Source of the DNA: a virus
DNA length: 24,287 nucleotides
Virus record (IMG/VR): IMGVR_UViG_3300032308_000779
Span: 1 to 24,287 of that record
Direction: 5' to 3' (one strand)
The position numbers and the translations under genes are program-made. The notes under the pieces were generated by a model. It worked only from the letters and a program-made list of their open reading frames with translations. It did not search any database and was not told where the DNA came from. This document shows positions 1 through 6,609 of this stretch, piece by piece (the first letter of the stretch is position 1; every line of letters begins with the position of its first letter).

Positions 1-25
1 AAATTAATGTTTTAAATATATTCAT
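1..25 (-). CDS. Start of a gene running off the left edge (partial)
   Basis: Only the first eight codons are in the window (MNIFKTLI), so no function can be given. The start is supported by a strong ribosome binding site, AAAGGAG, seven bases before the ATG, and by a sigma70-like promoter about 22 bases upstream of the start codon. It lies downstream of the PD-(D/E)XK nuclease gene in the same direction, with its own promoter. Confidence 0.55.
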
Positions 26-46
26 TTTATATCTCCTTTATAATAA

Positions 47-75
47 TATATAGTATAATTTTCTGCAAAAATCAA
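47..75 (-). promoter_or_regulatory. Sigma70-like promoter with upstream ACTTATTT box
   Basis: On the minus strand the -35 is TTGATT (70-75) and the -10 is TATATA (47-52), with a 17-base spacer. A variant of the ACTTATTTCTTT box seen at three other promoters lies just upstream (83-94). It would drive the gene starting at 25, which has a strong ribosome binding site. Confidence 0.55.
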
Positions 76-167
76 GTTAAATAGAAAAATAAGTTAAAAA
101 TAAGATTTTTTTTTAAAATTTTAAAAAATTATTCTATTTTGCAAAAATTTATTAAAATAATTTACTA
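76..167. other. AT-only intergenic stretch with an inverted repeat
   Basis: This gap holds long A and T runs. Arms at 79-90 and 128-139 (AAATAGAAAAAT and ATTATTCTATTT) can pair with one mismatch. It may act as a weak terminator for the nuclease gene, but AT-only sequence makes chance pairing likely. Confidence 0.25.
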
Positions 168-848
168 CTAGGATTTTTGTTTATTATTAAAATGTGTGTA
201 AAAGTTTTGTACTGATTCTATAAGTTTCTTTTCATAGTCTGCTTTATTTTTAATAAAGCACTGAGCTATACCATCTTCACAGGCCAATATAACTACTAAT
301 TGATCTATTTTCTCGCCATATAATTCTTCATACATCATGGCATAGGCTGTAGTTTGTAAGAAGTAATTTTCTATCCAACCTTCTTCTCTTTCTTTATTAG
401 CCGACTTGAAATCTATTACAGACAATTTACCATTATATTCAGCAATACAATCCACCTGTCCAGCAAGTGTTAACTTTTTACTATACATAATAGTTTCTAA
501 CATTTTTATATTATCAATTTGATCTACATAAGGTCTTATAAGTTTAAATAAACCTAATGGTAATACATCTCTGATTGATGGTGTTAAATTTTGTAAATAT
601 TGTTCAACTAATGTGTGCATTGCTTTACCACGTCTAGCAGCTCTGCCCATTTCCCAATTGGCAACAGATTCGCCAACTTTATTTCTCCATTCTTGTAATG
701 AATCTTTTTTAAGTAAAGACAATACGGAAGTAACTGATGGATATGATTTACCATCTATTTCATAGAATCTTATACCGTCTATATTTTTACCTTTAGTATC
801 AGGTAAAACTTTAGGATCAACTTTAACAAATTTAAATTCTTTAGGCAT
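168..848 (-). CDS. PD-(D/E)XK nuclease, RecB/MGME1-like exonuclease
   Basis: This 226-residue protein is predicted to be a DNA exonuclease of the PD-(D/E)XK superfamily, similar in layout to Cas4/RecB-type and MGME1-type nucleases of T4-like phages. The core is visible in order: a His in an amphipathic helix (H78), D133 in AGQVDCIAE, the D146-F-K148 signature in VIDFKSA, and the motif Q165-TTAY. No Cas4-type cysteine cluster is seen, so there is no sign of an iron-sulfur domain. It would act on DNA during replication or recombination. It has its own consensus promoter (857-885), whose -10 ends eight bases before the ATG, and no ribosome binding site. Two stop codons in tandem close the gene. 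Confidence 0.8.
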   Translation of the reverse strand: MPKEFKFVKVDPKVLPDTKGKNIDGIRFYEIDGKSYPSVTSVLSLLKKDSLQEWRNKVGESVANWEMGRAARRGKAMHTLVEQYLQNLTPSIRDVLPLGLFKLIRPYVDQIDNIKMLETIMYSKKLTLAGQVDCIAEYNGKLSVIDFKSANKEREEGWIENYFLQTTAYAMMYEELYGEKIDQLVVILACEDGIAQCFIKNKADYEKKLIESVQNFYTHFNNKQKS

Positions 849-856
849 ATTCTAAT

Positions 857-885
857 AATATATCATAATATAGGTGGTTTGTCAA
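857..885 (-). promoter_or_regulatory. Consensus sigma70 promoter for the nuclease gene
   Basis: Minus-strand -35 TTGACA (880-885) and -10 TATATT (857-862) are separated by exactly 17 bases. The -10 lies only eight bases before the nuclease ATG, so transcription would start almost at the start codon. The -35 abuts the stop codon of the M15 peptidase gene. Confidence 0.7.
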
Positions 886-887
886 GC

Positions 888-1349
888 CTATATCATAGGT
901 TCGTACTTAGTCTTACCGTTTTCTGTTATGGCTCTTAGATATTGTTTTCTATTCAATCCTTCGCCTTTATAAGAACAGTGTACCCAACCGCTATTAGGAT
1001 CTTCTGGTTTCCAAAATTCCAGTATTAATTGATCGTAGTCAAGGTTTTGGTGAATCCAATCGCTTAAATCTTTATTAGCAATACCACCAATTTCAAAATC
1101 CGCAGCCTGGCCTTTAGTGTGTTGGCTGGTTGTTGTACTTCCTATTTTTACACAAAGTTCTGGCGACCTATATCCTGAAGTTATAATTAAAGGTTTACCA
1201 AAATTATTTCTAACTGGTTGAAGTATATGTGTTGCTAATTTTTGTAAATTTTCTAAAGCTTCTTCTGTTGGTTCATTTGAAATGCCAAATCTTGTTGCTG
1301 ATTCACTTTTAGTTAATTCTTTAAGTGATACGTTTTCCGTTAAGTTCAT
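888..1349 (-). CDS. M15-family zinc peptidase, probable cell-wall peptidase
   Basis: This 153-residue protein matches the peptidase M15 (D-Ala-D-Ala carboxypeptidase or L-Ala-D-Glu endopeptidase type) fold. Visible motifs are SGYRSPEL (58-65), SQHTKGQAADFE (75-86) with zinc ligands H77 and D84, a likely catalytic E111, and WVHCSY with the third ligand H124. The enzyme would cut peptide crosslinks or stems of peptidoglycan, so it is a candidate endolysin or virion lysozyme. It has no signal peptide or membrane segment, so it would need a holin or a tail to reach the wall. The start has the site AGAGGAT. A second wall hydrolase is at 4648-5349. Role assignment beyond the fold is inference. Confidence 0.85.
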   Translation of the reverse strand: MNLTENVSLKELTKSESATRFGISNEPTEEALENLQKLATHILQPVRNNFGKPLIITSGYRSPELCVKIGSTTTSQHTKGQAADFEIGGIANKDLSDWIHQNLDYDQLILEFWKPEDPNSGWVHCSYKGEGLNRKQYLRAITENGKTKYEPMI

Positions 1350-1350
1350 A

Positions 1351-1749
1351 TTATCCTCTTGTTAATTTTAATATCTTTTCTATTTGTGCCTTTATAATAG
1401 GCCCCCTATTAGGCCAATGTATATATGGTTCATCACTCTTACTTAAATTATATAGAAATGGTAGTATAACCTTTTCAATATCTTTGAATCTTTGAATTGT
1501 ATTAGCATCTATAACTTCTTTAGAAACAGAATCTTTTTCATTAACAATGTCCATTATTTCATTCATCATGGATTTAATAGATGATACATCTGATTTAATT
1601 TTAGAAATTTCTACGTTACTAGATTCTATTAAACTAGGATCAATAGTTGGTTGTTGTGGTTGAGTTGGTGTTGTATTAACTGGTGTAATACCCCAATCAT
1701 CATTTAAATCAAAACCACGCATGTAATCTGGAATATTATTATCTACCAT
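1351..1749 (-). CDS. Conserved-looking phage protein, unknown function
   Basis: A 132-residue soluble protein. The first 45 residues are acidic and then Pro/Gln/Thr-rich (TPTQPQQPT), suggesting a flexible tail. Residues 46-85 look helical and may form a coiled coil. The C-terminal part carries EPYIHWPNRGP followed by a basic helix, which looks like a conserved motif. I do not recognise a characterised family. It is separated from the M15 gene by one base and overlaps the upstream gene by 11 bases, so the genes are co-transcribed. A structural or assembly role would be a guess. Confidence 0.7.
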   Translation of the reverse strand: MVDNNIPDYMRGFDLNDDWGITPVNTTPTQPQQPTIDPSLIESSNVEISKIKSDVSSIKSMMNEIMDIVNEKDSVSKEVIDANTIQRFKDIEKVILPFLYNLSKSDEPYIHWPNRGPIIKAQIEKILKLTRG

Positions 1750-2047
1750 TTTTTCTTTTCCTATGTTTATTTATTATCTCTTTTGTTTTAACTTCTTTAA
1801 TAGATTTCTTTTTATATCTTTCAGCTAATGGAGATCCTGGATGAGCTTCTGCTATTCTTTGTAGATTGTCTTGCCAACCACTGTCTGTTTTATGAGTTAA
1901 ACCGGATACACCACCTACAATATTTAGAGAAGTAAATACTTGCCTAACGTTTTTGTTTTTTTTTAAATATGTTTCAAGTTCTGACATTGATAAATGTTCT
2001 GTATATTCTTCACCTGTTTTAATATTTTCAAAACTGTATATTGGCAT
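1739..2047 (-). CDS. Small protein with FmdB-like N-terminus, no zinc cysteines
   Basis: A 102-residue protein starting MPIYSFENIKTGEEY, which follows the pattern of FmdB-type zinc ribbons (normally MPxYxYxCxxCG) but has no cysteine at all. The middle resembles the linker to a GG/SG-rich loop (NIVGGVSGL). The C-terminus is strongly basic (KHRKRKNGR), suggesting nucleic-acid or protein contact. The start forms a TAATG overlap with the upstream stop. The function is unknown, and the FmdB resemblance is by eye only. Confidence 0.7.
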   Translation of the reverse strand: MPIYSFENIKTGEEYTEHLSMSELETYLKKNKNVRQVFTSLNIVGGVSGLTHKTDSGWQDNLQRIAEAHPGSPLAERYKKKSIKEVKTKEIINKHRKRKNGR

Positions 2048-2307
2048 TAGTTTATTGTTTGTTTATCCTTAGATTCCAATTCATCATAAGGTCTAATATT
2101 ATTTGCCGATTCTGGTATTGATTTCAACATTCTTAAAAAATCAGAATCATTTAAAGATGATTTATATAACCTTAACGCTTGTGCTAATAACGTTGCGGCA
2201 ACTATTTGTGTTTGTTTTTTTTCAACCAATATTAAACGAGCAACTTCTTGAAATACTATATTATAAACTTCTTTTAATTCTTTATCATCTTTAGATGGCA
2301 TTTTCAA
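2047..2307 (-). CDS. Small helical protein, unknown function
   Basis: An 86-residue, mostly helical, soluble protein with no motif that I recognise. If translation begins at the first Met (2307) it overlaps the upstream gene by 17 bases. The third residue is also a Met (2301), which would shorten the overlap to 11 bases. Its stop forms a TAATG overlap with the next gene, so translation is probably coupled. Confidence 0.65.
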   Translation of the reverse strand: MKMPSKDDKELKEVYNIVFQEVARLILVEKKQTQIVAATLLAQALRLYKSSLNDSDFLRMLKSIPESANNIRPYDELESKDKQTIN

Positions 2308-2860
2308 TACCTTTTTTGTACCAGTTTGGCATTACTGCTGGATATTTCCAAGTAGCAAAATCTTTTTTCTTCATTATATAATATTTTCTATAACTGGCCA
2401 CTGAATCGCCTGGCACTTTACACTCATCTGGCATTGCCGGTGTAGGTTCTTTTGAATCTCTTACTGGCAATCTTCTAGGAGCATCTTTTAATATTGCGCC
2501 TAGTTTTTGTATAGTCATGTGATCTTCAGATTTATTATATCTTAATTTGAATTGTGAGTGTAATGCCATCATGTGTCTATACAACCATACATAATTTTGT
2601 AAATTATACATTACCCATTGTGTGCTTGGATGTTTGATATGACTCGCTTTATATAAAATTTTATCTAGATCTTTATCTGGATGTCGCCATCTTTTTATAT
2701 TACGGCCATTTGCCGTTTTATCAGTAAATTCTTGGCCATCTAATACTCTATGTGCTGTTGATAGCATTTGTGCCGATTCTATAATCATTTTACATACATG
2801 TTTATCACAAGACATTTCTGCCGCTTTTATAGGATCTTTATCTAAATAAAATATATTCAT
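2291..2860 (-). CDS. Phage protein with CDKH and NWYK motifs, function not established
   Basis: A 189-residue protein starting MNIFYLDKDPIKAAEMSCDK, a beginning that I associate with proteins common in T4-like marine phages. It is rich in His, Trp and Cys (CDKHVCKM at 18-25, HIKHPSTQW, RRLPVRDS) and ends in MPNWYKKG. The C-terminal W-Y-K faintly resembles the end of pyrimidine-dimer glycosylase DenV (TWYKYYGKA), but the rest does not align by eye, so I do not assign that activity. It is coupled to the 49-codon gene upstream by a TAATG overlap. Confidence 0.75.
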   Translation of the reverse strand: MNIFYLDKDPIKAAEMSCDKHVCKMIIESAQMLSTAHRVLDGQEFTDKTANGRNIKRWRHPDKDLDKILYKASHIKHPSTQWVMYNLQNYVWLYRHMMALHSQFKLRYNKSEDHMTIQKLGAILKDAPRRLPVRDSKEPTPAMPDECKVPGDSVASYRKYYIMKKKDFATWKYPAVMPNWYKKGIENAI

Positions 2861-3009
2861 TAATGTATACCTTTTTTATATCTTTGACACAATTTTTTCC
2901 AAATAGTAAACCAAAAGTTTTTTGCCCATTTAGATTCTGCTTTTTCACAAGCTTTAAATGCGTTATCAATAAGTCGTTGTTGTAATTTATTTGTAAGATT
3001 CAACTTCAT
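2860..3009 (-). CDS. 49-residue basic microprotein
   Basis: This small gene encodes MKLNLTNKLQ followed by a Lys/Trp/Phe-rich amphipathic stretch (WAKNFWFTIWKKL). It looks like a membrane-surface or nucleic-acid binding helix, but no family is recognised. Its stop overlaps the ATG of the next gene as TAATG, the same junction as its neighbours, which supports that it is real. A perfect TTGACA-17-TATAAT promoter ends eight bases before its ATG, and there is no ribosome binding site. Confidence 0.6.
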   Translation of the reverse strand: MKLNLTNKLQQRLIDNAFKACEKAESKWAKNFWFTIWKKLCQRYKKGIH

Positions 3010-3017
3010 ATACTTTC

Positions 3018-3046
3018 ATTATATCATTTAATTTATTTCTTGTCAA
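3018..3046 (-). promoter_or_regulatory. Perfect-consensus sigma70 promoter
   Basis: Minus-strand -35 TTGACA (3041-3046) and -10 TATAAT (3018-3023) have a 17-base spacer: a full consensus match. It sits in the short gap between the lipoprotein stop and the 49-codon gene, and the -10 ends eight bases before that ATG, the same geometry as the promoter at 857-885. Confidence 0.75.
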
Positions 3047-3048
3047 CA

Positions 3049-3186
3049 TTAATTTGGTATTATTATTGCTTTTAAACCATTGATAATTTTATTAAAATCA
3101 GTTTTAGGTTCTGATTGTGTTGTTGTGTTTGTGGTTGTGCAAGCAACAATAATTAATAATAACAATATACTAACTATTTTTTTCAT
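3049..3186 (-). CDS. 45-residue lipoprotein
   Basis: This small gene encodes a typical lipoprotein precursor: MKK, a hydrophobic stretch (IVSILLLLII), then the lipobox I-V-A-C with the acylated Cys at residue 16. The mature part is about 30 residues, starts CTTTNTTTQSEPK and would sit in the periplasm tethered to a membrane. A good ribosome binding site (AAAGGA) lies five bases before the ATG. It overlaps the end of the membrane-protein gene by 17 bases. It could be an outer-membrane spanin subunit or a superinfection-exclusion lipoprotein; both are inference from size and context. Confidence 0.75.
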   Translation of the reverse strand: MKKIVSILLLLIIVACTTTNTTTQSEPKTDFNKIINGLKAIIIPN

Positions 3187-4234
3187 CTTTTCCTTTCTTT
3201 TCATTCCAATCATATATTTGATCTAATTTTATTTTAATTTCATCTGGACTTAATCCTTCAAGTTCTTTAGCACCTATTTCTTGTACAAATTTTTGATAAT
3301 CCCTATCTCTTTCTTTTTGTGATTTGTTTTTATCATTAATTTTTTCTAGAGTTTGTTTTAAAATTATATCTTTAATTGAAGATTTGTTTGTTTTTAATTC
3401 AGTTGAAGTATAATTATTTGTATAATCATTAGTTTTTAAATCTTCGGGATAAGTAATTCTATATTCGTTTTTATAAGTTTCTTTATTATTTAATTCTTTA
3501 TTTTTAAGAGAAGAATTAAAAGCAACTAACATTAATACAGCTAAAGGGTCAAATACCATAATTAAACATATAATAATAAATCTAACGGCTCTATCTAGGT
3601 TACCGTCATCACTATCGCCAAATAAAATTTCGGCAACATATTTAAATGGCCCCACTTCCTTGTCTATAGATAACTGCTCTTTGTCGTATTTAAGTTTTTG
3701 ATTTGATAATTCTGTAATCTTTTTAGATGAATTGGCAATAATGTTATTGGCTCTATTTCTCTCAGTCTGTTGTTTTTGTCTTTCTACTAAACCTTTGTCA
3801 GCGTCTTTGTCTATGACTTTATCTAATGCTTTATCTAGTTGATCTACAATTTTTTGAGCACCATCAATTGTTTTCTTTTCAGACTCTATTTGTCTTTCAA
3901 TATTTTTAACTAATAATCTATTACCAGTATTTGGTGCTGCTGTATCTAAATGTGCTTTAGATAAAAACCCAAATATACCTATTGATGTAATGAACATAAG
4001 CATTAAAACTGCTGATGTCAAGTACATTCTTATTGAATTAGGTAGTTCTTTTAAATTCCAGTTACGATATAACCAAGATACAGTTACCAGTTTTGCAGCT
4101 TCTAGTGTAATACCCATTGTTACCACTGCCCAATATGCACCGGCAAATAAAGATGCTAATCCTAATATAGAATAATAAGCACCTACAATAGATACTGCAA
4201 TACCCGATAAGAATAATAATGTGGTTAATATCAT
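3170..4234 (-). CDS. Polytopic membrane protein with large coiled-coil loop
   Basis: A 354-residue membrane protein. Hydrophobic segments are near residues 3-30, 33-56, 70-92 and 217-240. Between the third and fourth is a highly charged coiled coil (about 108-195, with repeats such as IERQIESEKKTIDGAQK), and the C-terminal 110 residues are charged and probably cytoplasmic. The motif ITLEAAKLVTVSWLYRNW in segment 2 resembles membrane proteins that I associate with T4-like marine phages, whose role is not established. It begins four bases after the preceding gene's stop codon ends the coupled chain from the glucosaminidase, and overlaps the lipoprotein gene downstream. A role in lysis or membrane exclusion is inferred only from context. 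Confidence 0.75.
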   Translation of the reverse strand: MILTTLLFLSGIAVSIVGAYYSILGLASLFAGAYWAVVTMGITLEAAKLVTVSWLYRNWNLKELPNSIRMYLTSAVLMLMFITSIGIFGFLSKAHLDTAAPNTGNRLLVKNIERQIESEKKTIDGAQKIVDQLDKALDKVIDKDADKGLVERQKQQTERNRANNIIANSSKKITELSNQKLKYDKEQLSIDKEVGPFKYVAEILFGDSDDGNLDRAVRFIIICLIMVFDPLAVLMLVAFNSSLKNKELNNKETYKNEYRITYPEDLKTNDYTNNYTSTELKTNKSSIKDIILKQTLEKINDKNKSQKERDRDYQKFVQEIGAKELEGLSPDEIKIKLDQIYDWNEKKGKDEKNS

Positions 4235-4238
4235 TTAA

Positions 4239-4514
4239 TTATTTTTTATTTTCAGAATCAAATTGTTCTAATGTCATTAATTTAGGTGCTTTTATATTTT
4301 TTGGATTTTTAATACCTAAATGTTTTAGTAATAATTTTGTTTCATTTGCTGCTTTTTGCATAAAATGTGTATGTGCCATTTGTGATACGGTCATATCATG
4401 TAAAAATTGCCTTACTTGTTCTTTTAAATTTTTATCAATTCCACTTTTAAATCCCATAAAATAACTTAAACCTATTACAAGAGCTGCGCCACCAAAAAAT
4501 AGTACTTCGTTCAT
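4239..4514 (-). CDS. 91-residue single-pass membrane protein
   Basis: The start is placed at 4514 because the ATG there has a strong AGGAG site and overlaps the preceding stop as ATGA. An ATG further upstream (4559) has neither. The protein begins MNEVLFFGGAALVIGLSYFM, one membrane segment, followed by a Lys-rich helical domain with several His and Met residues. An acidic N-terminus and positive residues after the segment suggest that the C-terminal domain is cytoplasmic, which argues against an inner-membrane spanin. The family is not recognised. Confidence 0.7.
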   Translation of the reverse strand: MNEVLFFGGAALVIGLSYFMGFKSGIDKNLKEQVRQFLHDMTVSQMAHTHFMQKAANETKLLLKHLGIKNPKNIKAPKLMTLEQFDSENKK

Positions 4515-4651
4515 TTTTTCTCCTTTTTTGTTTTTAATAATCTGCCATAATTCGGCCATCCAAACTTATCATGTGATTCATCAACATATCGCCAACGTAT
4601 TACACCAGTATCAGGATTTCTCTCGTATATTTTTGGTCTTTCTTTTGTCAT
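4511..4651 (-). CDS. 46-residue basic microprotein
   Basis: It encodes MTKERPKIYERNPDTGVIRW, then RYVDESHDKFGWPNYG and a Lys-rich tail. It is joined to both neighbours by 4-base ATGA overlaps (4648-4651 and 4511-4514), which is strong evidence for a real, translationally coupled gene. No family is recognised. The charged, aromatic sequence suggests a soluble protein. Confidence 0.7.
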   Translation of the reverse strand: MTKERPKIYERNPDTGVIRWRYVDESHDKFGWPNYGRLLKTKKEKK

Positions 4652-5349
4652 CTTTTAATTACGATCTTTCCATCTTGTCTCAATTTCTTAATTATATTTA
4701 TAACTTGTTGTTCATAGTCTTTTGTAGTACTCCAACTATCAAGTCCACGAGCTAATGCTATACCATCAGGTTTTCCCCACAATCTATTTTGACTATCACG
4801 TATTTTTCTAAATTCAGAATATGCCTGTTTTGTATTAAGAATTGTTATATAATCACGTACTGAAGAACATTTACTAGAATAAGATTTAACTCTCCAAGAT
4901 AATGTATCATTATATCCTTGTGGCAACATGCCTTTGTCTTTATTCCAAACTCTTATTCCGAAGAGGTTATTTCCTTCTTTAGCAAATCTACTTAAACCGG
5001 CATTACTTTCTATAATGGCCTGAGCAATAATAAGTTCATCAGGTATTTGTTCATTTTTATGAAGCTCTAAATTTAAATAAGCAATACATTTTTGCATAGT
5101 TTTGATAAAAATCTCATCACTATAAGTTTCTATTCTAGGTTCCATGAAACCAATTTCTTTGGCCCATTTTATAGTTTTATCTATGGCTTTTTCTTCAACA
5201 TTATGTTTAGATATAAAATTTGGATAAAACGTACCTATACCAAATCCTATTAAAGTAATACCAATAATAGACATTAATTGTCTAATATGATATTTAATTT
5301 TTCTTGGCCACTTATATTTAACGTACCAATACCAAGGTCTAGGTTTCAT
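4648..5349 (-). CDS. Membrane-anchored glucosaminidase (Bax/FlgJ-like)
   Basis: A 233-residue protein of the endo-beta-N-acetylglucosaminidase family (Bax/FlgJ type), which cuts the glycan strands of peptidoglycan. After a basic, aromatic N-terminus comes one Gly/Ser/Thr-rich hydrophobic segment (about 24-42, SIIGITLIGFGIGT), then the catalytic domain from about 77. Visible motifs are QAIIESNAGLS with the likely catalytic E114, GNNLFGIRVW (126-135) and the helical YSEFRKIR region. The weakly hydrophobic segment resembles a signal-anchor-release segment, so export without a classical holin is possible (inference). It heads a chain of coupled membrane genes down to 3049. Confidence 0.85.
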   Translation of the reverse strand: MKPRPWYWYVKYKWPRKIKYHIRQLMSIIGITLIGFGIGTFYPNFISKHNVEEKAIDKTIKWAKEIGFMEPRIETYSDEIFIKTMQKCIAYLNLELHKNEQIPDELIIAQAIIESNAGLSRFAKEGNNLFGIRVWNKDKGMLPQGYNDTLSWRVKSYSSKCSSVRDYITILNTKQAYSEFRKIRDSQNRLWGKPDGIALARGLDSWSTTKDYEQQVINIIKKLRQDGKIVIKR

Positions 5350-5361
5350 ATATGAATATAA

Positions 5362-5691
5362 TTAAAATACTCTTTTACTTACAATATAAGAAAAGTAATG
5401 TTTTGGTTCGTTTAATTCACTAACTTGTGTATTAACGTCATTAATTTTAATTTTCTTTTGTAAAAAAATTAATCTATAATCGTTTAAGTATTTTTTCATA
5501 TTATTAAATATTTCTTCAGATTCTTTATTAGAAAAATTATTTAAAACATCTTCTTGGAAATTACCCTCATAATAAACGATTTGATCTCCTCGTCTCCGAT
5601 TTTTGGTAAAATCTTCTATTGTTTTAATAGAATTTTTAATAGATGATTTAAGATATTCATCTTTAAACTTTTTTGTTATCACTTGTGTCAT
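5362..5691 (-). CDS. Unknown 109-residue protein
   Basis: A soluble, Lys/Asn-rich protein with no recognised motif. The N-terminal half is basic (KNRRRGD), and residues 50-85 look helical. The ATG has a good site (GAAGGAT). It lies 18 bases downstream of the SprT-like gene and 12 bases before the glucosaminidase gene, so it is part of the same operon. Confidence 0.65.
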   Translation of the reverse strand: MTQVITKKFKDEYLKSSIKNSIKTIEDFTKNRRRGDQIVYYEGNFQEDVLNNFSNKESEEIFNNMKKYLNDYRLIFLQKKIKINDVNTQVSELNEPKHYFSYIVSKRVF

Positions 5692-5709
5692 TATATATCC
5701 TTCGGTTGT

Positions 5710-6123
5710 TTATAATTTTAAACCAACATATTTTAGATTAGGTCTAAAACTATAAAATAGTTTGTTGTGGTTACCATTATCGTTTAACTGTGTAAACTGA
5801 TAAAGATGCACCATTTCATGGGCTAACGTCTCCAAGAAATCTTTTTTATTATCGTATTTTGTATCCATTTCCAATTTTAAAGTTCTTGTACCTTTTCTCT
5901 CATAATCAACTATAATAACTTGACCCATACATTTTTGTCTTTTTAATTCTTTAATTTCTATATCGTTAAAAGGTGATAATTTATTGTTAAATAGTCCCTC
6001 ATTGAGTATTTTAAAATATTTTTTGATGTCTTTATATGTGGTAGAATATTTTTCTTTTGAAGATAACAATGGCATAAGTTTCTTTTTAATCGTTAAAACT
6101 TTCTTTTTTGTTACCTTTATCAT
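5710..6123 (-). CDS. SprT-like zinc metalloprotease
   Basis: A 137-residue protein with the SprT/Spartan metallopeptidase core. It has the lead-in LFNNKLSPF (44-52), the zinc motif AHEMVH (H102, E103, H106) and a third likely ligand at H119 in a loop followed by an aromatic strand. Spartan proteins degrade proteins crosslinked to DNA; whether phage SprT-like proteins do the same is not known to me. At 137 residues it is about the size of a bare catalytic domain, without the C-terminal zinc ribbon of cellular SprT. It starts four bases after the stop of the exported protein upstream. Confidence 0.8.
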   Translation of the reverse strand: MIKVTKKKVLTIKKKLMPLLSSKEKYSTTYKDIKKYFKILNEGLFNNKLSPFNDIEIKELKRQKCMGQVIIVDYERKGTRTLKLEMDTKYDNKKDFLETLAHEMVHLYQFTQLNDNGNHNKLFYSFRPNLKYVGLKL

Positions 6124-6126
6124 ACA

Positions 6127-6465
6127 TTACTTACAATCGTCTTGTATCTTTGTATCCTTTAGTAAACTGCATTTATATGATTTATCTGCTTCAAGTCTTA
6201 ATTCAGCGGCCGCTTTATCTAATATAGCAGGTAAATACTTCTGCAATATATTAATACTATCAATAGCGAACAAATGTGCTACTCGTGCCAATTCTTGTTC
6301 CATCAATTTAGAAGCATCAACTGGTTGTTCAGATACCTTTTGTGTAATAACATGGCCTATAACAGCAGTATTATATTCACTAGCCTTAACTGAGTTCATA
6401 AAAACAGTTAAAAGGCCATACACTAGTAAACCTAGTATAGTAATGTAAATCAAAAACTTCTTCAT
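6127..6465 (-). CDS. Exported protein with signal peptide, unknown function
   Basis: The start is set at 6465 because MKKFLIYITILGLLVYGLL is a typical signal peptide. An in-frame ATG 39 bases upstream would put a non-signal extension in front. Cleavage is likely after VKA (about residue 28), giving a periplasmic domain of about 85 residues that is mostly helical and has two Cys near the C-terminus (SYKCSLL and DDCK), which may form a disulfide. The family is not recognised. It is the first gene after the promoter at 6495-6523. Confidence 0.7.
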   Translation of the reverse strand: MKKFLIYITILGLLVYGLLTVFMNSVKASEYNTAVIGHVITQKVSEQPVDASKLMEQELARVAHLFAIDSINILQKYLPAILDKAAAELRLEADKSYKCSLLKDTKIQDDCK

Positions 6466-6494
6466 AATATTTATTATTTGTTGTTTATGTATAT

Positions 6495-6523
6495 AAGGTA
6501 ACACTTTAATGTGTTTAGGTCAA
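6495..6523 (-). promoter_or_regulatory. Sigma70-like promoter with ACTTATTTCTTT box
   Basis: Minus-strand -35 TTGACC (6518-6523) and -10 TACCTT (6495-6500) have a 17-base spacer. An ACTTATTTCTTT box lies at 6535-6546, 11 bases upstream of the -35. The -10 is weak, and it shares TTACCTTA with the promoter at 11974-12002, suggesting an activator-dependent class. Confidence 0.55.
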
Positions 6524-6550
6524 GTGTTATATGAAAAGAAATAAGTCAAT

Positions 6551-6582
6551 TAAATCAACGACTTGAAGTCATTGTTTTTAAA
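6551..6582. repeat. 32-base repeat, copy 1 (inverted relative to copy 2)
   Basis: The reverse complement of this stretch matches 12026-12057 at 30 of 32 positions. The core (6556-6574) is itself an imperfect palindrome around GACTTGAAGTC. It lies just upstream of the ACTTATTTCTTT box of the 6495-6523 promoter. Confidence 0.75.
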
Positions 6583-6603
6583 GGGTTTTTTAGGAAAACC
6601 CTT
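6581..6603 (-). terminator. Hairpin after the DUF6433-like gene
   Basis: Arms AAGGGTTTT (6581-6589) and AAAACCCTT (6595-6603) form a perfect nine-base stem with a five-base loop, six bases after the stop codon at 6610-6612. No long T run follows on the minus strand, so it may be a weak terminator or an RNA-stabilising hairpin. Confidence 0.55.
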
Positions 6604-6609
6604 AAAACC

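Noticed and set aside
2291-2860. Assignment as a pyrimidine-dimer glycosylase (DenV)
   Set aside because: Only a short C-terminal W-Y-K resemblance is seen; the catalytic N-terminal pattern of DenV is absent.
3999-4021. TTGACA with a TATGTT 17 bases later inside the polytopic membrane gene
   Set aside because: The -10 is poor, it lies deep in coding sequence, and no gene start follows closely.
4515-4559. Longer N-terminus (15 extra codons) for the 91-residue membrane protein
   Set aside because: The extra codons overlap the coupled 46-codon gene, and the downstream ATG has a strong ribosome binding site and ATGA coupling.
4695-4702. TATAAATA late-promoter match inside the glucosaminidase gene
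   Set aside because: The motif lies in coding sequence, and several chance matches are expected in DNA this AT-rich. Intergenic position was required for a call.
5984-6448. 154-codon open frame on the plus strand
   Set aside because: It is antisense to the SprT-like gene and the exported-protein gene, both of which have clear motifs. Its sequence is low-complexity.
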